Assembly (NCBI GenBank): GCA_900552085.1 | Contig: URYB01000008.1 | Span: 1-22,383 of the forward strand | Length of the DNA stretch: 22,383 nt | Source: an uncultured Lachnobacterium sp. | GTDB taxonomy: Bacteria > Bacillota > Clostridia > Lachnospirales > Lachnospiraceae | Reading direction: 5' to 3' | Translations under genes and position numbers: made by a program | The notes under the pieces: generated by a model | Databases searched by the model: none | Told to the model about the DNA's origin: nothing | The model's input: only the letters and a program-made list of their open reading frames with translations | Part shown: positions 1 to 7,930 of the stretch, piece after piece | Numbering within the stretch: position 1 is the stretch's first letter | Layout: the number at the start of each line of letters is the position of its first letter

Positions 1-114
1 GCCCGCGTCCGCGCCGTCCAGCGCGGCACGAAAGGCCGGGTATTTCTCATACAGGTCCGCACCCATGCCGGGGTGCTGCGCACCCTGTCCGGCGTATAAA
101 AAACCCAACTTCAT
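1..114 (-). CDS. fabD: Malonyl-CoA:ACP transacylase FabD (N-terminal fragment, runs off the left edge)
   Basis: Only the first 38 codons are in the window. The protein begins [18 protein letters not shown], which carries the GQGAQ signature near the N-terminus of FabD, the enzyme that moves malonyl from CoA to acyl carrier protein to feed fatty-acid elongation. The ATG (112-114) overlaps the fabK stop as ATGA, and a GGAG-type Shine-Dalgarno lies in the end of fabK, so the genes are probably translationally coupled. Codons are almost all G/C-ending, like the adjoining part of fabK and unlike acpP. The active-site Ser and His lie outside the window. Confidence 0.9.
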   Translation of the reverse strand, partial: MKLGFLYAGQGAQHPGMGADLYEKYPAFRAALDGADAG

Positions 115-1049
115 ACTGTCTCCGCCAATTCCCGGATACGCGCGTCACCGCCGGCAACCAGTTCCGCAAAAATCTGACGCACGGGCTTGATCTCATGGAG
201 CATACCGGCCACCTGTCCGGTCATGACGCTGCCAGTCTCCACATCGCCCTCCAGCACCGCCCGGCGCAGGCCGCCCAGCGTGACGGTTTCCAGTTCCTCC
301 AGCGTGGCGTTGCGCTTTTCCAGCTCCAGATAGGTGCGGGACATCTTGTTTTTCAGCACCCGCACCGGCCCGCCGATGCTGCGGCCCGTGACCACGGTAT
401 CGGAGTCCTTGGCCTTTAAAATCGCCTGCTTATAGTTTTCATGGATGGGGCACTCCCGGCTTGCCAGCAGGCACGTCCCCACCTGCGCGCCGATGGCGCC
501 CAGCGCATAGGCGGCGGCCAACTGCCGTCCGTCGGCAATGCCGCCCGCCGCAATGACGGGGACGCTTACCGCGTCGGACACCTGCGGCACCAGCGCCATG
601 GTGGTCATCTCGCCCACATGACCGCCGGACTCGGTGCCCTCGGCAATGAAGGCATCCACGCCGTAGCGTTCCAGCCGCTTGGCCAGCACCGCCGCCGCCA
701 CCACGGGCATCACCTTGATGCCCGCCTCTTTCCAGGCGGGAATATATTTTCCGGGGTTGCCCGCGCCGGTGGTCACCACCTTCACGCCCTCTTCCAAAAT
801 CACACGGGCGATGTCGTCCGCAAAGGGACTCATCAGCATCAGGTTCACGCCAAACGGCTTGTCGGTCTCCTTCTTTGCTGCCTGAATCTGCTCACGTACC
901 CAGGCTGCAGGAGCTCCACCAGCCCCTATAATACCAAGGCCGCCAGCGTTTGATACAGCGCTGGCGAGTTCGTGAGTTGCTACCCAGGCCATTCCGCCCT
1001 GGATAATCGGATATTCAATTCCAAGAAGTTCCGTAACTCTTGTCTTCAT
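111..1049 (-). CDS. fabK: Enoyl-ACP reductase II FabK (FMN-dependent)
   Basis: 312 residues, normal length for FabK, the flavin enzyme that performs the last reduction of the fatty-acid elongation cycle in many Firmicutes that lack FabI. Visible family features are the N-terminal [10 protein letters not shown] (15-24), [11 protein letters not shown] (34-44), ESGGHVGE (140-147) and the FMN-phosphate loop AAGGIADG (167-174) of the 2-nitropropane dioxygenase-like TIM barrel. Start and stop both overlap neighbours as ATGA (acpP upstream, fabD downstream), giving a tight acpP-fabK-fabD operon. Oddity: codons 1 to about 55-60 have mixed, A/T-tolerant third positions like the rest of the window, whereas the remainder uses GTG, CTG, GGC, GCG and ACC almost exclusively. 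The reading frame is intact across the change, so the gene is a mosaic rather than broken. Confidence 0.95.
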   Translation of the reverse strand: MKTRVTELLGIEYPIIQGGMAWVATHELASAVSNAGGLGIIGAGGAPAAWVREQIQAAKKETDKPFGVNLMLMSPFADDIARVILEEGVKVVTTGAGNPGKYIPAWKEAGIKVMPVVAAAVLAKRLERYGVDAFIAEGTESGGHVGEMTTMALVPQVSDAVSVPVIAAGGIADGRQLAAAYALGAIGAQVGTCLLASRECPIHENYKQAILKAKDSDTVVTGRSIGGPVRVLKNKMSRTYLELEKRNATLEELETVTLGGLRRAVLEGDVETGSVMTGQVAGMLHEIKPVRQIFAELVAGGDARIRELAETV

Positions 1050-1285
1050 AATAATGCCTCTACACCCTTGTCCTCAAGATATTTGATTACATCGTTAACG
1101 GTAAGAATCTTCTCAAGATCCTCAGAAGGAATCTCAACACCGTACTCCTCTTCCAAAGACATTACAAGTTCAAATAAATCTAAGGAATCAGCCTCTAAAT
1201 CCTCTTTGAATCTTGACTCTGGTGTAATTGTTGCTGCATCAACGTTTAACTGGTCTGCAATGATCTCTTTTAACTTCTCTAACAT
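1046..1285 (-). CDS. acpP: Acyl carrier protein
   Basis: 79-residue acidic helical protein, the carrier of growing acyl chains in fatty-acid synthesis. The motif EADSLD (31-36) contains Ser34, the site of 4'-phosphopantetheine attachment. The start is supported by a strong AAGGAGA Shine-Dalgarno about 7 nt upstream. It is the first gene of the visible operon: its stop overlaps the fabK start as ATGA. A consensus promoter and FabT-like dyads lie 45-120 bp upstream. Base composition matches the rest of the window and not the GC-rich fabK/fabD part. fabH and a fabT regulator gene are not next to it on the upstream side; that position is taken by a chemotaxis gene. Confidence 0.97.
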   Translation of the reverse strand: MLEKLKEIIADQLNVDAATITPESRFKEDLEADSLDLFELVMSLEEEYGVEIPSEDLEKILTVNDVIKYLEDKGVEALL

Positions 1286-1330
1286 GGTTTTATCTCCTTT
1301 TCCTTTTGTAGTGTTTTACACTTTACTTTC

Positions 1331-1404
1331 TTTGATTATGAAATAATTTGATTGTCAAACTATTTGCTAGGCAAAGTATATTTCAAAATAGTTTGATTGT
1401 CAAG
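1331..1404. promoter_or_regulatory. Cluster of FabT-like operators (TTTGA-N3-TCAAA dyads)
   Basis: A perfect dyad TTTGATTGTCAAA lies at 1347-1359, just downstream of the predicted start point. A second copy, TTTGATTGTCAAG, at 1392-1404 covers the -35 box. A degenerate third copy, TTTGATTATGAAA, lies at 1331-1343. The known operator of FabT, a MarR-family fatty-acid repressor of streptococci and relatives, is close to AGTTTGATTATCAAATT, so these sites fit very well. That a FabT-like protein binds here is inference; its gene is not in the window. Confidence 0.75.
1375..1403 (-). promoter_or_regulatory. Sigma-A promoter of the acpP-fabK-fabD operon
   Basis: On the minus strand, TTGACA (1398-1403) and TATACT (1375-1380) are separated by exactly 17 bp. 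The start point should fall near 1368, giving a leader of about 80 nt to the acpP ATG. The -35 box is embedded in one of the FabT-like dyads, the arrangement expected for repression. Confidence 0.85.
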
Positions 1405-1449
1405 ATATTTTCAAAAATTCCTTCCAGATTCTACCTTTTTCAAGAACGC

Positions 1450-1482
1450 AAAAAGAGAGCCGCACATTGTGCAACTCTCTTT
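1450..1482 (-). terminator. Intrinsic terminator after the chemotaxis gene
   Basis: On the minus strand AAAGAGAG, an inner TTGCAC/GTGCGG extension with G-U pairs and a 3-nt loop form a stem of about 14 bp ending in CTCTCTTTTTG. It follows the chemotaxis-gene stop and precedes the acpP promoter, insulating the two units. Confidence 0.8.
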
Positions 1483-1511
1483 GATACGCTGTCCTGCTTT
1501 ATGAAATTCAT

Positions 1512-3755
1512 TTATACCTGGAATGTCGATAATGCATCCAACAGGCTTTCTGCTTTCGCGGTCAGACTCTGTGAAGCCTCATCCAGATTCTTGATCGCAT
1601 CAATCTGTGTTCCTGCCGCATTATGTACAGATGTAGAACATGCAGCCGTCTTTGACGATGCATCGGAAATACTCTCGATGGCTGTCAATGTCTCATTACG
1701 CGCACCGTTCATTTCCTGCACATTATTGATGATTGTCTCCAAAGCTCCAAGGAGCTGTGCTACCAATTCATCAATGTGGCGGAAGGATGCAGTGGTTTCT
1801 TCTACTGCTCCGGACTGTGAACTTACAACCGTCTCAGCCTGTCTTGCAATCTCTACAACCTGTCCGGTCTTTCCAATGATTTCATTTACAATCGATGAAA
1901 TCTGTGATGCAGAGGCCAGACACTGATCTGCCAGTTTACGGATTTCTTCCGCAACAACTGAGAATCCTCTTCCTGCTTCACCGGCACGGGCTGCTTCAAT
2001 GGAAGCATTCAAAGACAGGAGATTCGTCTGTTCCGCAATCTCATTAATTGCCGATACAATATGTCCGATCGACTTCGATTTTTCCTCTAACTCTTCAATG
2101 GAAGTAATTACGTTTCTTGTAATTTCTGCTGTCGACTCTGCGCTTTCTGTCAGACTCTGTACAGAAGAAATACCTGCGCTGATTGTCTCCCCGGTGATAT
2201 TCGTAAGCTTCTGAATTTCATCTGCATTGGAACTTACGTTATTGATCTTTCCGGAAAGTGAATCCATCTGATTCATACAGTTGCCGGAGTTACTGTCAAG
2301 TTTATTTACGCCATCCTCGATTTCGATAACCGCGCTCTGGATATTCTTGGATGTCTCCATAAATGTTCCGGACGTCTGTGCCACATGAACCGCAGCTACA
2401 CCGACCTGTTCACTCACTTCATTGACATCCTTGATCAAAGTTTTCATATGTGCAACCGTATCATTGACACCATCACACAATAATCCAAACTCATCTTTGT
2501 GTTTTGCTGTAAGATTAACTGTCAGATCTCCATTGGATACCTTGCGCAACTGACGCAGAATGTAATGGATGGTTCCTGACATCTGTCTGGAAATAAGAAC
2601 GCCAAGTGCAAGTGCAAGAATCATACAGATAATAACCAATACGCTGGTCAGCTGTTTGATACCTGCAGACTGTTCCAAAAGACGGTCCGAAGGTATCAAT
2701 GCAGTAACCATCAGATCTCCTGCCGTCAGTTTGCTGTATACGAACATATACTCTTTGCCTTGGAATGTAACCATCTGGTTTCCGGACTCTGCCTTGCCTT
2801 CCAATGCTTTCTTATAGAAACTGGTTCCATAAATAAGCGGCTTATCGGTACTTACGCTCTCATCGGAGAAAAATTCTTTTCCATCCTGATCTGTAATCAA
2901 TGCTACATAGCCGCCTTTTCCCGGATCCAGGGACTGCATGGTCGAACGAATAAACTCATCGCTGATGTTGATGATCATCATTGCGGACTGGTTATTCATC
3001 TTCTTTGCAATACGGAAACAGTAATTCTGAATATCCAGATTCAAAGCTTCATCCGCTTCTTCATTGACACCAAAGAAGTACCAGTCTGTGACACTGCTGG
3101 TTGCAATCTTTCCCTGTTCGGATTTGGCATAATCACTGTAGATATCTCTCTCGTACACCTTGCTCTTTCCATCGATGGTCTTTTTGCCATCTGCAATAAT
3201 GTACACACTCTGAATCTTGCTGTCGAGTGCCATCTTGTTTCGGAACTTGCCCTGAAAATCCTTGCGAATGGAAGATTCGTCATATAAATCCAGTACCTTG
3301 CCGAAATATTTGCGCAGATCCGACTCTGTCAGATAGGTCTTAAACTCGTCCTTCTCACTGGTAATTACCAGATTGATATACTGCTGCATCGTATTGGCCG
3401 TCTGCTGCACAGATTCCTTGTAAGTGTTTACAATAGCGCTTGACGCTTTATTATAAGAAACCACACCAAGTACCAGTACACCGATAACCGGCAACAGGAA
3501 CGATGCAATCAGACGCATCGCAATACTGTGATAAAACGGAATTTCCGACTTTTGCTTTGGTACTTTCGTCTTGGTTCCGCTGACTTTTGCACCTTTTTTT
3601 CTGGCCTCTCTCGGAATTTTTTCCTTCTTAGGTTTCGGTGTCTTTACCTTTTTGGCTGGTTTCACCGGTTTGACCTTCTTCGCACGTACAGGCTTTTCTT
3701 TTTTCTTTTTCGTCTTTTCTTTCGAAATAATCTTCTTTTCTTCTGTATTTTCCAT
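1512..3755 (-). CDS. Methyl-accepting chemotaxis protein with dCache-like sensor and Lys/Pro-rich cytoplasmic N-tail
   Basis: 747 residues. Order: Lys/Pro-rich tail (1-72), TM1 (about 78-100), extracytoplasmic sensor of about 265 residues that looks like a dCache domain (100-365), TM2 (about 370-390), HAMP (about 390-445), long coiled-coil signalling domain. The conserved hairpin tip is visible at about 566-609, with [20 protein letters not shown] followed by [18 protein letters not shown]. No CheR-binding pentapeptide ends the protein (it ends STFQV). It would report an external small molecule to CheA/CheW. The ligand cannot be read from sequence; the maltodextrin operon just upstream makes a sugar conceivable but is weak evidence. 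GGAGG lies about 10 nt before the ATG. The basic tail is unusually long for this family. Confidence 0.92.
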   Translation of the reverse strand: MENTEEKKIISKEKTKKKKEKPVRAKKVKPVKPAKKVKTPKPKKEKIPREARKKGAKVSGTKTKVPKQKSEIPFYHSIAMRLIASFLLPVIGVLVLGVVSYNKASSAIVNTYKESVQQTANTMQQYINLVITSEKDEFKTYLTESDLRKYFGKVLDLYDESSIRKDFQGKFRNKMALDSKIQSVYIIADGKKTIDGKSKVYERDIYSDYAKSEQGKIATSSVTDWYFFGVNEEADEALNLDIQNYCFRIAKKMNNQSAMMIINISDEFIRSTMQSLDPGKGGYVALITDQDGKEFFSDESVSTDKPLIYGTSFYKKALEGKAESGNQMVTFQGKEYMFVYSKLTAGDLMVTALIPSDRLLEQSAGIKQLTSVLVIICMILALALGVLISRQMSGTIHYILRQLRKVSNGDLTVNLTAKHKDEFGLLCDGVNDTVAHMKTLIKDVNEVSEQVGVAAVHVAQTSGTFMETSKNIQSAVIEIEDGVNKLDSNSGNCMNQMDSLSGKINNVSSNADEIQKLTNITGETISAGISSVQSLTESAESTAEITRNVITSIEELEEKSKSIGHIVSAINEIAEQTNLLSLNASIEAARAGEAGRGFSVVAEEIRKLADQCLASASQISSIVNEIIGKTGQVVEIARQAETVVSSQSGAVEETTASFRHIDELVAQLLGALETIINNVQEMNGARNETLTAIESISDASSKTAACSTSVHNAAGTQIDAIKNLDEASQSLTAKAESLLDALSTFQV

Positions 3756-3806
3756 GTCTTGTACGCCTCCATCAGGGACTATTTTTTATCGTACTTTATT
3801 ACTACT

Positions 3807-3835
3807 AATATACTATAATATGTCCAAAAAATCAA
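3807..3835 (-). promoter_or_regulatory. Possible promoter of the chemotaxis gene
   Basis: TTGATT (3830-3835) and TATATT (3807-3812) on the minus strand with a 17-bp spacer, about 50 bp before the start codon. The region is AT-rich, so a chance match is possible. No clear sigma-D (motility) promoter was seen. Confidence 0.4.
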
Positions 3836-3855
3836 TGAAGACCTTGTCTGATTTG
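3826..3855 (-). terminator. Weak terminator candidate after the alpha-amylase gene
   Basis: On the minus strand AAATCA/TGATTT plus an inner GAC-AAG-GTC hairpin with a bulge, followed by TTTT. It is the only hairpin between the amylase stop and the chemotaxis gene, and it is weak; readthrough is likely. Confidence 0.35.
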
Positions 3856-3872
3856 TAGCTTTTGTCAAAAAA

Positions 3873-5477
3873 CTACTTCTGTTGTGGCAATCGCACAATC
3901 GCAATACTTTTTGCCGGCATTTCCAGCTGTCCCTGTGTAAGACGAACCTCTTCCTTTGGTTTTAATGTAAGGTAGCCTACAAGTTCAGCATCCGCCAGCT
4001 GTGTATCCCCGATATTCACAAAGCTGTTACTATCTCCCAATTGGTACACAATACCTATAGTACTTTCGTCATAGTTTTTTGTGATTGCAGCCACAGAACC
4101 ATCACACAAGCTATCGATTTTTTCAATTGTTCCGCGTGCAATTTCCGGATTTTCGTTTCTCAGCCGAAGCGCACGTTTATAATAATTCAATATAGAATCC
4201 TCATCCTGCTCCTGGACATCCGCGCCTTCAAATGGGGATTCGATTCCCTGATCCATATCTGCCGGACCGTTTGTCATGCCTGTGGCATCTGTTTTTGACC
4301 ATACCATCGGAATTCGTTTGTTCTCATCTTTTGTTCCTGCACTGTTCATTCCGATTTCTTCACCATAATATACAAACGGACTTCCATTCATGGTCATCAA
4401 AAGTCCCGCAGCCACTTTTATTTTCTCCGGATCATTAACAAGAACATTTGCAATACGTCCCATATCATGATTGGTCAGAAATGGTGCATCGATATAATCC
4501 GGATTCTTTTGCGAAAAATCCTCCTGATATTTCAGCATTGCATTGACCAGAATATTCGGATCTCCCTTTCGTGTTGCTGAAACCAGCTTGCCTTTTGCTG
4601 TTCCTGCGTCAAAATTGAACATACTCGGTGTTTCGCTTCCATAATAATCTGCAATCACAGATTCACTCGCCCACACCTCGGATACCATATAAAAATCCGG
4701 ATTTTTTTCTTTGCAATAGGTATAATACCAGTTCAAAACATCACTGTTGGCAACGGTTGCATTCTCCGTATAATGCATAGCTGCATCCATTCGGAATCCA
4801 TCCACACCCAAATCCATCCAGTAATCTGCAATATCTTCAAACTCTTTTCGAACTGCCTCATTTTCCATGTTCAGATCCGGCATTTCCGACCAGAACGATC
4901 CTTCATACCACCAGTTGGTTGTTCCCGGAACCTGATAATACGTCTGACTTACTTTTTCATTGGAAAAATTGTAATATCCCACATACGGACATGCTGTCTC
5001 GTCTGCCTGCTCTCCATCTTTTAACCCAGCAAGATACTCACATGCCTGCGTAAACCACGGATGCTTTGATGAGCTGTGGTTCATAACAAGATCAATCACA
5101 ACACGAATGCCTTTTTCATGACAGGCATCCGCAAGTTTTTTAAAATCATCCGCTGTACCATATGCAGAATCCACATTTTCGTAATCTTCTACATCATATT
5201 TGTGATAAGTCGGCGAAGGCATGATCGGCATAAGCCAGATGCCATTGCATCCCAGATCCGTAATATAATCCAGTTTTTCTGTCACACCGTTTAAATCCCC
5301 CATGCCATCTCCATCGCTGTCATAGAATGAGCCGACAAAGATTTCATAATAATTTCGGTAATTGTCATCTACAATATTCAGCTTTGCATCGTCATCACCA
5401 CCGGAAAACATGCACCCGGTAAACATGGATACAAACAATGCCAAAACTACAATCGTAGAAATAATTCTCTTTTTCAT
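3873..5477 (-). CDS. Surface lipoprotein alpha-amylase, GH13 (GH13_36-like)
   Basis: 534 residues. An N-terminal signal with lipobox FTGC (Cys22) predicts a membrane-anchored lipoprotein facing outward. The (beta/alpha)8 barrel shows all GH13 regions: DLVMNH (129-134), GFRMDAA with nucleophile Asp231, SEVW with acid/base Glu267, and FLTNHD with Asp338. The loop DSDGDGMGD (53-61) is the calcium-binding type. MPDLN at 199-203 is the fifth-region fingerprint of the group between oligo-1,6-glucosidases (QPDLN) and neopullulanases (MPKLN), assigned to GH13_36. It probably trims starch or maltodextrin at the cell surface for the ABC importer encoded upstream. The start is fixed by AAAGGAGG. A strong hairpin separates it from malG, so expression may be reduced or separately driven. 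Exact product specificity is uncertain. Confidence 0.93.
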   Translation of the reverse strand: MKKRIISTIVVLALFVSMFTGCMFSGGDDDAKLNIVDDNYRNYYEIFVGSFYDSDGDGMGDLNGVTEKLDYITDLGCNGIWLMPIMPSPTYHKYDVEDYENVDSAYGTADDFKKLADACHEKGIRVVIDLVMNHSSSKHPWFTQACEYLAGLKDGEQADETACPYVGYYNFSNEKVSQTYYQVPGTTNWWYEGSFWSEMPDLNMENEAVRKEFEDIADYWMDLGVDGFRMDAAMHYTENATVANSDVLNWYYTYCKEKNPDFYMVSEVWASESVIADYYGSETPSMFNFDAGTAKGKLVSATRKGDPNILVNAMLKYQEDFSQKNPDYIDAPFLTNHDMGRIANVLVNDPEKIKVAAGLLMTMNGSPFVYYGEEIGMNSAGTKDENKRIPMVWSKTDATGMTNGPADMDQGIESPFEGADVQEQDEDSILNYYKRALRLRNENPEIARGTIEKIDSLCDGSVAAITKNYDESTIGIVYQLGDSNSFVNIGDTQLADAELVGYLTLKPKEEVRLTQGQLEMPAKSIAIVRLPQQK

Positions 5478-5500
5478 TCATTTCCTCCTTTATCATATGT

Positions 5501-5530
5501 AAAAAAGCCAGCGGCCCATGGCCGCCGGCT
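5501..5530 (-). terminator. Strong intrinsic terminator between malG and the amylase gene
   Basis: On the minus strand AGCCGGCGGCC-atg-GGCCGCTGGCT forms an 11-bp GC-rich stem (one G-U pair) followed directly by TTTTT. It sits after the malG stop and just before the amylase Shine-Dalgarno, with little room for a separate promoter between. Confidence 0.88.
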
Positions 5531-5550
5531 CATTTTTACATGAATCTTTA

Positions 5551-6438
5551 TTAACCTTTTACAGCACCTGTCAATCCATCTACATAGAACTTCTGCATGA
5601 AGATGAAAAGAACAGAAATCGGAATCGATACAATAACTGCGGCTGCAGCCCATCTTGTAAACCATCCGTTTACAAACTCTTTCTCCAGCATGTTGTATAA
5701 GAGAAGCGATACTGTCCAGTATTTATCCTTTGGTCCAACGATTACCCGCACGAATACGAAGTCGAGCCATGGAGCAAGGAATGCAGTAAGGATCGTATAT
5801 ACAACGATTGGCTTACTGAGTGGAAGAATGATCTTGTAAAATACCTGGAACTGGTTACATCCATCCAGAATCGCTGCTTCTGACAGAGATTTTGGCACGG
5901 TATCAAAGAATCCCTTCGCAATATAGAATCCGGTACCGGATCCTGCGGAATAAATAAGGATCAACGCAAGGCGGAGTCCACTTCCTTCTGTCAGGCCGAT
6001 TGCCTTTAAGATGAAGTATACCGCAACCATGGACATGAATGCCGGGAACAATCCAAGGATCATTGCCAGGTTCATGAATGGCTTACGCATCTTAAAACGA
6101 AGTCTTGACATACAGTAGGATACACTCAGTACGAATATCGTTGAGATCAAACATGAGAAAATGGAGATGATCAACGTATTCATGAAAGCTCTCGGGAAGT
6201 TCAACAATGTTGTCTCGGTAAAGAGTCTCTTATAATTGTTAAATGTCAATGTCTTCGGGAAGAAGTATGCCGTATATGCACCGCCTTCTCCACGTAAACT
6301 TGTCATGATAATCCAGAAAATCGGGAATAACCAGATTACTACCAGGATGGCAAGGATTATATGTACCAGTGTATTTTTTGCAATTTTCTTTGCCCTGCCA
6401 GCGGTCATCGGGCGTTTGCTTACGTTTGCACTACTCAT
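5551..6438 (-). CDS. malG: Maltodextrin ABC transporter permease, MalG family
   Basis: 295 residues with six predicted membrane segments, the first at about 24-46. The cytoplasmic EAA loop that contacts the ATPase is clear: SEAAILDGCNQFQVFYKI, continuing to LPLSKP (about 186-210). The start codon overlaps the malF stop as TAATG, and a GGAGGG site lies about 9 nt upstream inside malF, so translation is coupled. It pairs with MalF to form the membrane channel. The sugar assignment rests on the neighbours (GH77, amylase, binding protein) and is inference from context. Confidence 0.92.
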   Translation of the reverse strand: MSSANVSKRPMTAGRAKKIAKNTLVHIILAILVVIWLFPIFWIIMTSLRGEGGAYTAYFFPKTLTFNNYKRLFTETTLLNFPRAFMNTLIISIFSCLISTIFVLSVSYCMSRLRFKMRKPFMNLAMILGLFPAFMSMVAVYFILKAIGLTEGSGLRLALILIYSAGSGTGFYIAKGFFDTVPKSLSEAAILDGCNQFQVFYKIILPLSKPIVVYTILTAFLAPWLDFVFVRVIVGPKDKYWTVSLLLYNMLEKEFVNGWFTRWAAAAVIVSIPISVLFIFMQKFYVDGLTGAVKG

Positions 6439-7811
6439 TACATGAATCCCTCCTCATCTTTGTATGCTTTCGTATTTCTATATGTTACTAATGCTACAAT
6501 AGAAAGAACGACGAATGTTAAGATACCGATAACGGCACCAATGTTGTAATACTGATAATCAACTGTCAGCTTATACAGCCATGTTACCAACAGATCTGTC
6601 TTACCTGCGGTCTCTCCGACTGGTGTAGGCTTTCCTGCGGATAACAGGTAGATAACGTTGAAGTTGTTGATGTTACCTGTAAACTGTGTAATGATATACG
6701 GTCCCATGATAAACATGATGTATGGTAATGTGATTTTTCTGAAAATCTGTGTGGCATTCGCGCCATCAATCTTAGCTGCCTCGTATAATTCAGCAGGTAC
6801 ATTCTGTAATACACCGGTAACCTGCAGCATGGTATATGGAATACCAACCCAGCAGTTAATGAGGATCACAGATACTCTTGCCCACATGGTGTTCGTCCAG
6901 AATGGAAGTGCAGTATCAATCCATCCCCACTCCATGAGCAGGTTGTTGATTGCGCCATTCTGCTGTAACATCTGTCTCATAACCAGTAAGGATACGAACT
7001 GTGGTACTGCGATAGAAATAACAAAGCAGGTACGCCAGAATGCCTTACAATGTGTTTCCTTTCGATTGATTACAATCGCAAGAATCAGTCCTAAGAAGTT
7101 ACATAAGAATGTAGCAAATACAGCCCAGACAATGGTCCAGCCTAATACTCTCCAGAATGTTTTACCAATCTTTCCACCAAGTCCTAATACGGTCTTAAAG
7201 TTTGCAAGTCCTACCCAGTCAAACAAAGTCAGATGTTTGCCGATCGTAGAATAATTGGTAAATGCCATTGGAATCATGAATAACAATGGTAAAATTGTAA
7301 AAATAAGAATTCCCATTAATGGAAGAAACATTAATGTCTTATATAAATTTTTATCAAATAAGCTCTTGACATCTTTGCCAAAAGAATTAATTTCTTTTCC
7401 TTCTTTTGCGAGACACTCTGCCATATATGCGCTCTTTAAATTCTCAGCCCACATATAAATAAATGCGAGAGTGATCACAATAGTAGCGACACCATACAAC
7501 AACAGCAGTACGGAATTGTCACCTTGTACATACTCATAAATCTGTTTCTGTTCATTAAACACTTCTTCCTGTTCTCTCCATCCAAGAGAAGGAAGCATCG
7601 AAAGATAATACGCACCTGCATTAATCATGAATGCAATGTAGCCAACTTCGATTCCTAAAAATATTAAACCTTTGATAATCTGCTTGTGGGCAATGTTTCC
7701 CAATCCCATTATAAGCGCTGATAACTTAACTGCAAGCCCGCCCTTTATAAGCGCGTTGGACACAGTGTACGGTGTAGCAAAGTCCGACTTTTTTTTGTTT
7801 GCACCTATCAT
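6438..7811 (-). CDS. malF: Maltodextrin ABC transporter permease, MalF family, with extra N-terminal membrane segments
   Basis: About 457 residues. The frame opens 8 codons earlier at 7835, but GGGAGG lies 7 nt before the internal ATG at 7811 (MIGANKKK), so I chose that start. The EAA loop is YEAAKIDGANATQIFRKI, followed by TLPY (about 343-364). Before the usual permease core there is an N-terminal extension with two further hydrophobic segments (about residues 43-70 and 100-120) around a GLGNIAHKQIIKGLIF stretch. MalF proteins of Gram-positive and Gram-negative bacteria often carry extra N-terminal helices, so this is a variant and not a fusion. It ends in a TAATG overlap with malG. A perfect 16-bp stem-loop lies upstream, between the binding-protein gene and this one. 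Confidence 0.92.
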   Translation of the reverse strand: MIGANKKKSDFATPYTVSNALIKGGLAVKLSALIMGLGNIAHKQIIKGLIFLGIEVGYIAFMINAGAYYLSMLPSLGWREQEEVFNEQKQIYEYVQGDNSVLLLLYGVATIVITLAFIYMWAENLKSAYMAECLAKEGKEINSFGKDVKSLFDKNLYKTLMFLPLMGILIFTILPLLFMIPMAFTNYSTIGKHLTLFDWVGLANFKTVLGLGGKIGKTFWRVLGWTIVWAVFATFLCNFLGLILAIVINRKETHCKAFWRTCFVISIAVPQFVSLLVMRQMLQQNGAINNLLMEWGWIDTALPFWTNTMWARVSVILINCWVGIPYTMLQVTGVLQNVPAELYEAAKIDGANATQIFRKITLPYIMFIMGPYIITQFTGNINNFNVIYLLSAGKPTPVGETAGKTDLLVTWLYKLTVDYQYYNIGAVIGILTFVVLSIVALVTYRNTKAYKDEEGFM

Positions 7812-7860
7812 ACTTATCCTCCCGGCACATCTCACTGCGCCAAATTAATATACTAATTTA

Positions 7861-7895
7861 TTCCAAGGTTTCAGGGCATCCCTGAAACCTTGGAA
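7861..7895 (-). other. Perfect 16-bp intercistronic stem-loop between binding-protein gene and malF
   Basis: TTCCAAGGTTTCAGGG (7861-7876) and its exact complement (7880-7895) enclose a 3-nt loop. On the transcribed strand no U-run follows, so it is more likely an mRNA-stabilising or processing hairpin, or partial terminator, than a full stop. Such elements are known to raise binding-protein levels over permease levels. Confidence 0.8.
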
Positions 7896-7930
7896 TTGTT
7901 TATTTATTTGCTTATACCCTGCAAATTCGA

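Noticed and set aside
972..1346. Plus-strand 124-codon frame opposite acpP
   Set aside because: Shadow of acpP and its leader; no ribosome site and low-complexity Ser-rich translation.
3571..3858. Plus-strand Phe/Leu-rich frame opposite the chemoreceptor N-terminus
   Set aside because: It is the reverse of the Lys-rich tail (AAA/AAG read as TTT/CTT) and looks membrane-like only for that reason.
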